A DNA stretch of 64,000 nt. Source: Rhynchospora pubera. Its lineage: Eukaryota; Streptophyta; Magnoliopsida; Poales; Cyperaceae. Under the pieces are notes generated by a model. It made no database searches. It saw only the letters and a program-made list of their open reading frames with translations, and was not told the origin of the DNA. Positions within the stretch are counted from its first letter, which is position 1. Every line of letters starts with the position of its first letter. The stretch is taken from the NCBI GenBank assembly GCA_028095005.1, contig CM051461.1, positions 174,103,144-174,167,143 on the forward strand, in the 5' to 3' direction. This document shows, piece by piece, positions 12,241 through 24,923 of the stretch. A program made the translations under genes and the position numbers.

Positions 12241-12798
12241 GTCTAGAATTAAATGGCTGAGCTTGGTGTCTTGATTTATGGAATGTATTTTCCCTTTTAT
12301 ATGTTATGTTATTAAAAGCTGCTTTAGTTGTTGTGGAAATTAATTAGTTACGATATTATTTGACATGAAAATTAATTAGTTTCGAAATTTGTAAAATTGA
12401 CTGTTCGATCGTACCCAACAATAGTTATTTTATTTTGAGATCTTGACAAAAATTTTAAATACATTGCACCTACAAATTTGTGATGGAAAGTAATTAATGT
12501 TGAATAATTGAATATTATCACTTCGTAATTTATTTTATGCATTGACACTTTGTAGAGAGTAGAAGCTAAAATTGTAGCAAGTTATGAATTAAGAAATAAA
12601 ATATTATGTTTCTTATAATGTATATTATATAAGATTTTAACATATGCACGAGAAGTTGGTTGGACTAGCAAATCAATTGTATGAACCAAATTCAATGAGC
12701 ATCGAGAGTGATCTTTTTTCAATTAATTAACTGTTTGTGGTGTTATAGAGATAGACCAACATATAATACTTAGTGGGAAAAAGAGGATACTTCTTATT
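12241..12798. other. AT-rich intergenic DNA
   Basis: Low-GC sequence with many short A/T runs and no frame, repeat or element boundary that I can support. Confidence 0.6.
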
Positions 12799-12955
12799 GG
12801 GTGCGTTTGGATGAGAGAAGAAGAAGAGGAAGAAGGAAGATGGAAAGAAAAAAAATTATAAACAATCCAAACTCTTCACAAAGTTACACACTTCCCAATA
12901 CTTCTTCCCACTTCTTCCCTTCTTCCCTTCTTCCCACACCTATCCAAACGCACCC
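12799..12955 (+). mobile_element. Short MITE, terminal repeat GGGTGCGTTTGGAT (copy 1)
   Basis: The element begins GGGTGCGTTTGGATGAG and ends CTATCCAAACGCACCC, inverted copies of each other, with ATT on both sides as a possible 3 bp target duplication. The inside is purine-rich on the left (GAAGAAGAGG) and TTCCC-rich on the right. A second copy in reverse orientation lies at 18517-18671. A 3 bp duplication and non-coding interior suggest the PIF/Harbinger (Tourist) group, but the class is inferred. Confidence 0.88.
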
Positions 12956-14487
12956 ATTATTATTTTTATATAATGTATATTTTTGAGAAGATAACTATAG
13001 TAGCTATTTATATAGCAAAGCCTACTGTAAATATACTATGAATTTACTACTATTGTTGACATATACTAATTTTAGTATTTGAAAAAAAAAATTGTTGTTT
13101 TAACTGCAATAGCTGCAATTTAGAAGAGGTGGTCAATTCCCATGGACTTTGTAGTCTACCAACTGCATCATAAACCTGGTTCAAGCAACACTCTCTAACT
13201 ATAGAAATAATAGTACTTTATTGTAACTACTATACTTCGAAAATATCGTTCAACACGTCAGTGCCTCATTCTTCTACCTTTCTCTTTTTTTAAAACTTTA
13301 GTTTCCAAATACTTTGAGTGTAGTAGTGAAACTGGAATCTTTAATCCCATACTAAAGCGCAAAGTTTGAACGTGACGGTATCGTGCGCGTGTGCTTAAAA
13401 GTTGAAATCAGCATAAATCTAAATTATTTATGTATATTAGAATTCAAATAACTTCAATCTTCAAAGTTTTTTTTTTCAACATCAACGGTCCATAAAATTT
13501 TACGGCTAAGGTGTCTCCATCTGAGTCCGTATCCGTTATTATTCTTAGTTTGGATTGTAAAATCTTTTTGCTTTTCTAATCTGGGACTAAACTTTCTAAA
13601 CTAAAAGAAAGCGTCAAATTAATATGATAACTATATTTAGAGTAATATCTTTATGATGTTTATAAAGAATCTTATATTCTCTTTTTTAATTATCCAAAAA
13701 AAAGCAGAGTTCTCCAAATATTTTTTGTTGGGTAGTATTCTTTTTAGAGTTTTTTTTTTGCTAGTATCTACTCCATAAATAAAAAAGTACCGTATTTGTT
13801 CAATTACTATGGTTGACTTGATTAAAATATAGAAATAGGTGCTTGAACAAAACGTGAACTACATATAATTGGAAATTAACAAGTCTTCTGACTTGTTTAA
13901 AACAGGACAATAGCTGTTATTTTTTCTCAATAAAGCAATACTTTTCAAAATTACTAGAGGGATACATCTAGCTTCGCTGGATATGGAAATTCTTACAGTC
14001 TGATATTTAATTATGGAATTTATTGCAACAAATGGAGTTTCATTATATGAAAATTTTCTTAAAATGATTATATTGATTATCATTTGTAATAAGATAATTA
14101 TATTGATAAAAATTGTGAACTGGCCAGCTGTACAGCCCTAACGATACATGTACAACGCCTTTTCCATTCATCATAAAGGATTGAGTATCAACCAATATAA
14201 TTTAGTTTTTATTGTTGTAAACGAAAGATATCCTATGATCAATAAAGTTTCAGCTATTTTGGAATTTCCTAATTGGTCCTCTTCAATAGGTGAGAGGTGT
14301 AAAAGGGAATTTTGCTGGAGTTAAAACGGGCTATATTAGTTCTGCAATCTGGGCCTAATCTCGGCTCCATGCCTAGATTAATTTTGTGTCGTAATCTTCC
14401 TCGGAAATTGATTACTATAATTTGTTTTTTTTGCTATTGCTTGTGATTACTTGAACAAAATGAGCACATAAAACATGGAGCTGATAT
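12956..14487. other. AT-rich intergenic DNA
   Basis: No gene, RNA or element boundary that I can support. Open frames are short and AT-driven. Confidence 0.55.
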
Positions 14488-14879
14488 GGGACATCCCACT
14501 TATTTGACATCCCTGCCATCCTACCTTAACGGGCATGATTAATGGGTTGGGTGCTGGATTTAGCCGGCCTAACAATATTGACGCTGGATAATTAACAAAA
14601 CCTATCAATAGTTCGTTGGATTTAACTGGTCCGTTATTTATTATGCACATAAGCTAATAAATGCACGTGTGTTGGGTGCTGAAAATTAATTATGCACTCC
14701 GGAAAGTTGAAAATTTATGGAAACCGATTATGAAAGCAAACAATAAAGGAGTACATATTTTATCATAAACTTCTCAAATATCGAACCAAATATTTAGAGA
14801 AATAGAAAAAATACTGCAAATACTCTTTGCAAATTACTTAAATAAAACATCATAGACAATAAATTCAACTATATCAAGG

Positions 14880-15440
14880 GAGCATCGAATATGTTTTAAT
14901 CCTTTTATTATGGAAGTACGTAATTTATGATAAGGAAGTATCTAAATATCATTAAGAGAGTATGTTCGTGATAAGGAAGTAACTAATTATTTTTAAGTGA
15001 GTATGTAAGTGAGCATCAAATATATTTTTATTTATCTTTTATTACAGAAGTACATAATTTGTGATAAAGAAGTAACTAATTAAATGTAAGGGTGTATGTA
15101 AGATTCATTAAGAAAGTGTTAAAAATATTTTCAATAATCTTTTATTATGAAAGTGCGTAATTTGTATTAAGGGAGTAACTAATTATTTGAAGAAAGTATG
15201 TAACATTCATTAAGGGAGTGTTAAAAATACTTTCAACTATCTTTTATTATGGAAGTAGGTAATTTGTATTAAGGAAGTAACTAATTATTTTTAAGGAAGT
15301 ATGTAAGATTTATTAAGGGAGTGTCAAATATGTTTTCAATTATCTTTTATTATGGAAGTAGGTAATTTGTATTAAGGAAGTAACTAATTATTTTTAAGGG
15401 AGTACGTAAGATTTATTAAGTTTGAAGTTTAGAAAAAAAA
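14880..15440 (+). repeat. Tandem array, ~103 bp units, forward block
   Basis: About five diverged units, recognised by TTATGGAAGTAGGTAATTTG near 14908, 15041, 15144, 15246 and 15351. Each is followed by AAGTAACTAATTATTTTTAA and AGGGAGTATGTAAGAT. Spacing is 102-105 bp for the later units and about 133 bp for the first. Confidence 0.85.
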
Positions 15441-15544
15441 TGTTTGCGCAAATACTCTTTACAAATTACTTAAATAAGATTTATTAAGTTTGATGTTTTA
15501 CAAATTACTTAAATAAAATATCATAGACAATAAATTTTACATGC

Positions 15545-15800
15545 TCGTTTAAAAATAATTAGTTACTCACTTAACATAAATTACGAACCTCTATAGTAAA
15601 AGATAAATAAAAAAATTTGACACTCTCTTAATGAATCTTACATACTCCCTTAAAAATAATTAGTTACTCTCTTATCACAAAGTATGTACTTCCATAATTA
15701 AAGATAAATAAAAAAACATAGTTGATATTTTCTTAATAAAATTTTTTTACTCTCAATATATACTCCCTTAAAAATAATTAGTTACTCCCTTATCACAAAT
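15545..15800 (-). repeat. Inverted block of the ~103 bp array, first part
   Basis: The same unit in reverse orientation (TTAAAAATAATTAGTTACTC followed by TTATCACAAAnTA), so this block can fold against 14880-15440. Confidence 0.8.
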
Positions 15801-15984
15801 TAGTGTAAAGGAGTATGTTTCTAATAAAATAAAAAAATTTAATAACATTATTAATAAATTAAATTCTGCCATTTGGAGCTATCAATTGGAAATACAAGGG
15901 AGTATATAATTGTATACAAAGGATTTAATTATTCTCGATAATGCAGTAGTTTATTTTCCAACACTTTAGTATTCAAAAAGTATT

Positions 15985-16450
15985 AAAAAAATTATTAGGT
16001 GATAAATATTTTAACTAAGAATCGAAAATATTAAGGAAGTAAATACTTTTCCGTAAGGGAGTATATACTTCTACATATGGAATACAAAATTAGCATTTAA
16101 CAAACAGATAATGTACAAATAAAAATTCAATATAATAAGAATTGAAAATATTAAGGAAGTATATACTTCTTCGTAAAGAAGTACATACTTCTCCATACGA
16201 GAGTATATACTTTTTTCGTAAAAAGGTTCAAATAAGCATTTAACATAGGAATTTCAAATTAAAATAATTAGATAAGAATTGAAAAATATGAAGGAAGTGT
16301 ATACTTCTCCGTAAGGGAGTATATACTTCTACATATGGAATACAAAATTAGAATTTAACAAACAAACAAAAATTTGTACAAATATGAATTCGATATAATA
16401 AAAGAGTATATAATTCTTAAAAATGGAGTATAAACTTCTTCATAAGGGTT
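15985..16450 (+). repeat. Second tandem array, ~120 bp units
   Basis: Three to four diverged units sharing GAAAATATTAAGGAAGTA, TACTTCTCCGTAAGGGAGTA and CATATGGAATACAAAATTAG, starting near 16020, 16140 and 16270. The recurring GGAAGTA/GGGAGTA core links it to the flanking arrays. Confidence 0.75.
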
Positions 16451-16539
16451 TCAAATAACCATCCAATATTAAAATTTCATCCAACATTTTCAAATAAGAT
16501 ACCAACATTACTATTCACTAAATAAAATTTACTAAACGA

Positions 16540-17045
16540 TATATTTAACACTTCCTTAATAAATCTTACATACTTCCTTAATGATATTAGATACTCCTTT
16601 ATCACAAATTACATACTTCCATAATTAAATATATATATTTGATACTTCCTTATTCAATTTTACATACTCCCTTACAAATAATTTATTACTCTCTTATCAC
16701 AAATCACATAATTCCATAATAAAAGATAAATAAAAAATATATTTGTCACTTCCTTAATGAATCCTACATGCTCCCTTACAAATAATTAATTACTCTCTTA
16801 GCACAAAGTACTTCCATAATAAAAAGATAAATGAAAACATATTTGATACTCACTTAATGAATTTTACATACTCTTTTAATAGCATTTAGTTGCTCCTTTA
16901 TCATAATTTATGCACTTACATAATAAAAGAAAAAAATATATATTTGACACACTCTTAATAAATTTTACATACTCTCTTAATAGTATTTAGATACTCTCTT
17001 ATCACAAATTACGTACTTTCATAACAAAAGATAAATGAAAACATA
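16540..17045 (-). repeat. Inverted block of the ~103 bp array, second part
   Basis: Four to five reverse-oriented units (TATCACAAATTACRTACTTC followed by CATAATAAAAGATAAAT), at about 100-120 bp spacing. It mirrors the forward block at 14.9-15.4 kb. Confidence 0.78.
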
Positions 17046-17508
17046 TTTAACCAAAATCGATCACAAAATTGCATCCTTGAACAAATCTAGCACAAGTGTT
17101 ACTGAATCTAATCTTATAGGACGACAGAAATAGTCGAAGAGATCATACAAGGAGGAGCGAATCCTGCTATGTTATTTCTGCCTCATTTACCTTCTGAGCA
17201 ACAACCTGCATTTAAATTGAACAAAATAATTTGTAATTTCAGTCGAGAAGAATGATTATTTCATCTCCGAAAATCGATCAGAAAAGAGGAGAGATCGCAT
17301 TGACATTCATAGAATGAAAGAAACCAAATTTAAAAATAACAGTAGTAACCTGTTTATGGTAACTGGAATACAACATTAGAATTGAACTTTTTTTTGAAGG
17401 ACATTTTAAAATTTTTTTTTGAAGGACTAGGATTGAACTTTGATTTACTACATTATATAATGCAAAACAAATTGAAAACAAAAACAAGAGACGAGGGAGA
17501 AGATTGAC

Positions 17509-17618
17509 CTTGGGATCGTGGAGATCGGAGAGAGAGGAAGCCGCATGAGGAGAGAGATGCGAAGGAATGTGAGGCGAAGATGAGTGACGCCAGGCTGTAG
17601 CTCTGTTTTATTCGCCAT
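17509..17618 (-). other. Possible first exon or captured gene fragment
   Basis: An ATG at 17618 on the minus strand opens a 36-codon frame that ends at a good donor (AAG followed by GTCAAT at 17508). Base composition is clearly higher in GC than the surroundings. I do not recognise the protein. No following exon is obvious; the next segment down to 17100 has no convincing frame. It could be a gene fragment picked up by the surrounding element. Confidence 0.2.
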
Positions 17619-17888
17619 TGCTGATCGAAACTTCGATCGGATTTTTAAGTGGGGAAGTGGAAGTGCTCGGAAATAAAATTTGAGAAATGTCATAACCACC
17701 TCTTTCACGGGAAGCTCACGTGATTCGGGAGAGGAATTTGATCTTTGATTAGATCGAAAGAGAGGGGTTTTACGGAAGAATACAATCACGTGCATCTCAT
17801 ATCTCATGTGATTTTGTTGATGGGCCTTCCAGGCTCAGGGTAGGAGAGTCCGTTAAGGATGGCAGGATGTCATATTAAGAGGATGGTA

Positions 17889-18516
17889 GTTAGGATTTCC
17901 GCATAAAACAGACTAGATGAACATATAAATGATCAAAGTGTCCACATAAAAACAAATAAATTGAATATGCATATAAAAATTTAAACAACGGATGGCAAAA
18001 CTTATTATTTTTTTTTGTTATCACTTTGATCATCTATATATTGATCTTGTCTATTTTATGTGTTCAATTTGTTCAAACGAAGTCAAGCGTTGACAAAATC
18101 ATAGATGACAGTCATCATTTCTCATATTTCCCTCCCAATCTAATTTCCTAACAACTGGAACGCGTCACATAAGGTGGGTTTCTGACAAGGTGAGGGGTGT
18201 TTCGGCCACAAGCCCGCAAGGGAGCCGGATGATAACAGCGAGCTGATTTAGACGAAAGAAACGGGTTTTCTTTTTTGGTTATCGGAGCCCTACAGTTCGT
18301 GTGCAAACCCGTTAAATTTTCCTGGATTTTCCTGCCACCTCCGGCCACAGTAGGTGGAAGGAAAGGACAACTATGGGGTTGGTTTTGTCATGGAGAAGTT
18401 CCGGTTGGTGGGACTACCAACTCACTAGTACATTGGTATATGGTATGCCTAACTGGTAACGATGAGGTTCTTTGCCAGAAAGTTTGCGCACAATGGGCTT
18501 TCCATTTATTAACTAT
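17889..18516. other. Intergenic DNA without a supported gene
   Basis: Moderate GC between 18150 and 18500, with short frames on both strands that do not resemble anything I know and lack splice context. Confidence 0.5.
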
Positions 18517-18671
18517 GGGTGCGTTTGGATAGGTGTGGGAAAAAGGGAAGAAGGGAAGAAGTGGAAAGAAGTATTGGGAAGTGTGTAATTTTGTGAAGAG
18601 TTTGGATTGTTTATAATTTTTTTTTCCCATCTTCCTTCTTCCTCTTCTTCTTCTCTCATCCAAACGCACCC
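18517..18671 (-). mobile_element. Short MITE, terminal repeat GGGTGCGTTTGGAT (copy 2, reversed)
   Basis: This begins GGGTGCGTTTGGATAGG and ends CTCATCCAAACGCACCC, flanked by TAT on both sides. It is the reverse complement of copy 1 along its whole length, including the AAACAATCC and GTGTGTAA-type internal stretches. Two predicted peptides starting MRLDERRRR at 12801 and 18669 are translations of this MITE. Confidence 0.9.
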
Positions 18672-19460
18672 TATGCTAGCTTGATTACACATGTGCATTT
18701 AAAGCTAACCTTCATGATTTAGCTGATGCAGCAACAATGCTCAATTGAGCAACTAATGGAAATCAGATTTCGACCAAGTAGGCAAGTACCGCCTGTTTCG
18801 AGTTCTGACAGGATATATCTATTATTTTACTATTGGGACCTTTCTTTCTTTAGAAATTGCATTAAGGCAGTTTTGTGCTATAAGTGTTTATTTATCAGTT
18901 TTAAACACGATATCACAAGTATGAGAGAGATGAATAAAATTAAGGAATTTCTACAAAGAAATACTATGCTATTCAAAAGAAATTTCAAACCTATTTTGCA
19001 ACCCCGTAAATGCACTCGTATTGTTTTCAATATCCACACTCATTATCCGAATCATTCTCAAAATGCAAATTGGATTATACACAATACACAGACTTGACTA
19101 CTAAGTTCTTTTCTTCAATCTAGAAAAAAACAAAAAATGACCTATCGGATTCTGTATTTTTGGAGTCACTTTATGACATTTGGAGGAGAACAAAAAACTA
19201 AAATTGTGGACTAGCTAATTAATTGACTATATATTTTGGGAAAAAATATATATATCTATATGATTATATGAATGATCAAATAATTGCAGATTTGTTTTTC
19301 TCTATTAACACATACTTATAGCTTCCCCAAATTAGCATTTCGGTATCAACATTCTCGACTTGATATTTTTTTAAAAAATAAGTTATTTAAAGATTCTGAT
19401 AAAAAGAAAGAGATTATTTATTGCAATTGCAAAAATAAACTCAAGTCTCATCCTTTTGAG

Positions 19461-19656
19461 CCGAAATTTTAAAAAATAATATTAAAATAATATAATCCAA
19501 TAAAATTAATATCAATTTAATCAGTTTAATAAAAATAGTATCGTAAGATCGGAATCCTGGATTCCGAACGTTAGATCGGATTCCTGGATTCCGATCTAAC
19601 GTTAGATCGGATTCTGGGATTCCGATCTAACGTTAGATCGGATTCTGGGATTCCGA
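19461..19656 (+). repeat. Left terminal inverted repeat of the MULE
   Basis: It starts CCGAAATTTTAAAAAATAAT. The inner 110 bp consists of short self-complementary units (GATCGGATTC, GGATTCCGATC, AACGTTAGATC) repeated four times. It equals the reverse complement of 24728-24923 base for base in my reading. Confidence 0.95.
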
Positions 19657-19668
19657 TCTAACCTTTAC

Positions 19669-19740
19669 TATATATATAAGGGGTTTCCGATCTATTTTTT
19701 CGCTGCCTTTCGCTCTCGGACGCTTCCACGCTGATTCACA
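19669..19740 (+). promoter_or_regulatory. TATA box and leader exon of the plant-mobile-domain gene
   Basis: TATATATAAG at 19671-19680 lies 12-15 bp inside the terminal repeat. It is followed by a CT/GC-rich stretch that ends in a GTAAGT donor at 19741. This fits a promoter with a short leader exon and a leader intron, so the terminal repeat itself would be the upstream promoter. Confidence 0.5.
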
Positions 19741-20587
19741 GTAAGTTTTTTTTTTTATTAATTTAATTATTTATTTATTTAGTTTATTAGTTTTTAATTT
19801 AGTTAATTAAATAAAAAAATAGGAAAATATTGGAAAAATATTCAAAAAATCTGAAAAAATCAGAAAAAAATCAGAAAATTTTTTTATGTAATTTATTAAT
19901 TATATTGGATATATTTTTGTCTTTTTATTTGTTTATTCACTACTTAATTAATTAGAAAAATAGATAATAAATTGTAAAATTATTTGAAAAATACGGAAAA
20001 ATAAGAAAAATTCATATGAAAATTTATGTGTAATTAATTTTTAATTTTTATTTTTTTTGCTTTTAATAATTAAGATTTTGATAATTAAATATGGGAAAAA
20101 TTAGAAAAATGATAATAATTGATGGTATTAATTAAAAATGTAGGTAAAAAATTGTTTAGAAGAGAGTCAAATCCTTTCTACTCCAGGTTAGCTCTTTTAT
20201 ATGTTTATTTTATTATTGTTTGAATAGAAATGTTTGTGAATTGGTTGTAGATTGATTGATGGATTGTAAAATTGTGAAATACAATGATTGTAAAATTGTG
20301 AAATGCAATGTTTGAAATGCAATGTTTGAATTATTGATTCATTGATATTTGTGAAATGGTTTGTGAAATGCAATGATTGTAAAATTTGAATGATATATTC
20401 AAATAGGGTTGGGTTGGGTTCAAATTGGAATGAAATTGGGTTGGGTTGGGTTGGGTTCAAATTGGGTTGAAATTGGGTTCTAATTGGGTTCTGATTTTTT
20501 GGAAAACTCTCCCGGTACAGGGGAGATGCTGCCGAAATTTTTATAGATTTTATACTTTATTAAATTTTAATTGCGGTAACAGTCGAA

Positions 20588-21957
<1,370 letters not shown>

Positions 21958-21980
21958 TGCTATTTTCCTAAACTTTAATT

Positions 21981-22449
21981 GGCGGACCTATTTTCCTAAA
22001 CTTTAATTTCAAAATTTTTAGGCGTACCATTTGTTCAAAACAAAAATGACAAAGGACCAAGATAGTCACACTTTGAACTGAAAAAACAGCGTTAGATTCG
22101 AAAAGTTTGGCGCTAGAAAAATATGAAATACGCTCTGAAAAATTGTATCAAAAATACTGAGCTGTTAATTGACGGACCTATTTTCCTAAACTTAAATTTC
22201 AAAATTTTTAGGCGTACCATTTGTTCAAAACAAAAATGACAAAGGACCAAGATAGTCACACTTTGAACTGAAAAAACAGCGTTAGATTCGAAAAGTTTGG
22301 CGCTAGAAAAATATGAAATACGCTCTGAAAAATTGTCTAAAAAATACTGAGCTGTTAATTGGCGGACCTATTTTCCTAAACTTAAATTTCAAAATTTTTA
22401 GGCGTACCATTTGTTCAAAACAAAAATGACAAAGGATGAAGATAGTCAC
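21981..22449. repeat. 190 bp tandem repeat, ~2.5 copies, between the two MULE genes
   Basis: Units begin with GRCGGACCTATTTTCCTAAA at 21981, 22171 and 22361, an exact 190 bp step, and are nearly identical. The third copy stops after about 80 bp. The array sits where the PMD gene loses homology and just after the end of the converging transposase gene. Confidence 0.95.
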
Positions 22450-22554
22450 ACTTTCAATTGAACGTAGTATTACGAATATTACAATTATTACATTATCACA
22501 TCAAATAAAAGTACAATTCAACTAAATATTACATTATCACCACAAAAATTACAA

Positions 22555-23837
22555 TTATTTTCTTCCTCCTCTTGCAAAATTAGTTATTCTTGCGCCAAGA
22601 CGTAAAATTCCACCACGTATTCCGGTTTGTGCTCTGCTACTCGATGCTCCTTGACTATCCCTTGTAATTGATGTCCCCTGACTTGTGACATACCTAGCAG
22701 AACTTGAGCGTGGATCCACGCTAATGGAATTTCGGCGTGGTTCATTTCCTCCTATACCAAGACTAATACGACTTTGAGTTCGTGGATCTATGCTAACAGA
22801 ACTTCGGCCAGGTTGAACTGGCTCCCTGGAAAAAGAACTTTCACCTCGGTTACCTGTTGAAGGCGGAGCTCTATTCCTTGTACTTGTTCGTCTATGCGTG
22901 TTGGCACGCCTACCAGATTGAAGTTCCTCCAAAGAGATAGGTGGTTGTGGGTTGTTGTCATCTGTGGTTCTTCTTTTTTTATTTTTATTATTTCGCATTG
23001 CATCCATCCACATCCAATCACGGTCCTTCTTTCGCCGCCCCCGATTAATCATATTCTTATCAGGGAACACCACAGGTCCATCGTAGCGAGGCCAGTTCTC
23101 TTCGTCTTCATAGCAGTGGAAGTCACTTGATGACCATATTTTAACCATGTTCTCTGTACTATATAATGGGTCTATAAATTCATCTACTTCCCATCTATAT
23201 GTACCGCATATGGCAACAACATGAGCACATGGTATTCCGGTCAGTTGAGGTTTTTGACATTTGCACGTCACACGCCTGGTCGGTAGTTGAGGATCTTCCG
23301 GTTGATAATTGCGGTTGATGAGAACTTTGTACTTCCACGTTCTTCCAGGGAAATCTTTCTCGTTGGGCACCTGTACTTCGAACTCTCCACGTTCAATATC
23401 AATGGTTACCACAGTCATCAGCGCTGTAAATATTAAAATATATAAAAAAAAATGTAAATATAAATGAAGGTTAATTTTTAGTAAAGTATACAACGGTAAT
23501 CCTTACCCGCTTTAAGAGTATGCTTCATGACTTTTAATTGCACCTCTTTTGGCCACCGTTCTCCATCTGCCTGTCTTCCCAATGCTATTTGCTTCCTTTC
23601 ATTAAACCACTGCACAGTCTTGTACCAAGTGCCTTCTACGAGTCCAACAACTGGGAGTCTTCTCTCAACCTTGTACCGGCTATTTAGACTTTCAGATCCG
23701 TTACTAGTCATAAGACCCCAACGTGCACCAGTGTCAAAAGTTTGTGCCCACCTCTCTGGTCTCATTCGCTCATTGGTATCTGTCTCGTTTTCTTTACCAC
23801 ACTTCTTAAGATAATCGATAACTTCAGGGTTTGTCAC
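22555..23837 (-). pseudogene. MULE transposase (MURA-type), C-terminal half only
   Basis: Exon 23837 to about 23510 encodes the conserved RWAQTFDTGARWGLMTSNGS and ESLNSRYKVERRLPV block of plant MULE transposases. A GTAAGG donor near 23509 and an acceptor TTTACAG near 23427 lead to a second exon ending at a stop at 22555. That exon has a SWIM zinc-binding motif CxC-x9-CxH (CKCQKPQLTGIPCAHV) and a basic, Ser/Arg-rich tail. A full protein would have several hundred more residues upstream, with the WRKY/GCM1-like DNA-binding region and the main catalytic acids. The DNA upstream (23838-24727) is AT-rich and shows none of this. The transposase is therefore deleted and cannot act alone. Confidence 0.9.
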
Positions 23838-23867
23838 TCGAAGTTTATTTATTACTTTGTTTTTAAG

Positions 23868-24012
23868 TACCCTGGTGTGTTAATTTATATTATGGTTTTT
23901 TATGTACATTTTTCCTTTTATATTATTTTAGTGTGCTAAATTATATTATGATTTTCATGTATTTTTCCCTTTCTTTTATTTTAGTGTGCTAATCTATATT
24001 ATGGTTACAAAA
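23868..24012. repeat. ~65 bp AT-rich direct repeats upstream of the transposase remnant
   Basis: Two to three diverged copies sharing GTGTGYTAATTTATATTATG and CATTTTTCCYTTTTAT. They replace the expected 5' part of the transposase gene. Confidence 0.65.
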
Positions 24013-24024
24013 TTCAATTCTTCT

Positions 24025-24183
24025 TCTAATGGTGAACATATACATAAAACAAAGTGAACATACAAACGATCTAAGTGAACACATACAAACAAATAAGTTC
24101 TATAAAAATAAGTTAGTAAGTGTTCACTTAGATCGACTATATGTTCAGCTTATTTACGGTATATGTTCACTTTGTATTTACCG
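24025..24183. repeat. Imperfect fold-back inside the MULE
   Basis: GAACATATACATAAAACAAA and CGATCTAAGTGAACAC on the left recur inverted on the right as GTGTTCACTTAGATCG and ATATGTTCACTTTGTAT. It is probably a small nested fold-back element. No clear target duplication was found. Confidence 0.65.
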
Positions 24184-24727
24184 AAGGTTGGGATGGTATA
24201 TTTGCCGATGATGACACTTATAATTCCTGTATTTTTATATTATGAATTAAATGAAATAAATCTAATATTTAATTATAAGTTTATATTATAATTATTGCTA
24301 TAAATAAATTATTACATAAAGTATTATGTACTTATTATGTACAACATTTAACATAATTGAAAATTTTTAATATTAAAAATAAAACCATCCATATCAAATT
24401 AATATCAAAACTTTAAATATTAAAATATTATTCATAATATAGAATTATATTATACTAACATTCTTCAAAATATCAAAAATCCAGTTCTAAACAAACGACA
24501 AAAATTTTATAATATATTAATTTAATATTAAAATTTTATATATTTAATTAATGTTTATAATAGAATTAAAATAAATTATATTCATTTAATATCTTATCTT
24601 CAAAATATATTACTAAAATTTCATAATATATTAATTTAATATTAAAATTTCATATATTTAATTAATTTTTATAATAGAATTACAATAAAACCATGAAAAA
24701 GACAAAATTGAGCAGTTACAGCACTGT
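24184..24727. other. AT-rich filler of the MULE right half
   Basis: Extremely AT-rich sequence with a diverged internal direct repeat (TTCATAATATATTAATTTAATATTA-like, cut here into parts at 24510 and 24620). No coding content. Confidence 0.6.
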
Positions 24728-24923
24728 TCGGAATCCCAGAATCCGATCTAACGTTAGATCGGAATCCCAGAATCCGATCTAACGTTAGATCGGAATCCAG
24801 GAATCCGATCTAACGTTCGGAATCCAGGATTCCGATCTTACGATACTATTTTTATTAAACTGATTAAATTGATATTAATTTTATTGGATTATATTATTTT
24901 AATATTATTTTTTAAAATTTCGG
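24728..24923 (-). repeat. Right terminal inverted repeat of the MULE
   Basis: Reverse complement of 19461-19656, same 196 bp length, no mismatch seen. Confidence 0.95.

Larger units (their letters stand above)
14488..17888. mobile_element. Probable 3.4 kb terminal-inverted-repeat element built of tandem arrays
   Basis: The left end (14488-14533) carries TTGACATCCCTGCCATCC and CTTAACGG. The right end, read in reverse (17888-17848), carries ATGACATCCTGCCATCC and TTAACGG. These are imperfect inverted repeats of about 40 bp, bounding a region dominated by internal repeat arrays. On the right lies a 17.1-17.8 kb segment that looks less AT-rich and somewhat gene-like. No transposase is visible and I did not find a clean target duplication, so the exact ends are uncertain. 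Confidence 0.45.

Noticed and set aside
12801..12986. Related frames starting MRLDERRRRGRRK at 12801 and on the minus strand at 18669, as if a conserved small protein.
   Set aside because: They are the translated terminal region of one MITE family in two orientations.
18148..18532. Overlapping frames of 66-93 aa on both strands near 18.3 kb.
   Set aside because: They have no recognisable domain or splice context, and one runs into the MITE.
22894..23814. Plus-strand frames of 78-95 aa over the MULE transposase.
   Set aside because: They are antisense shadows of the MURA exons.
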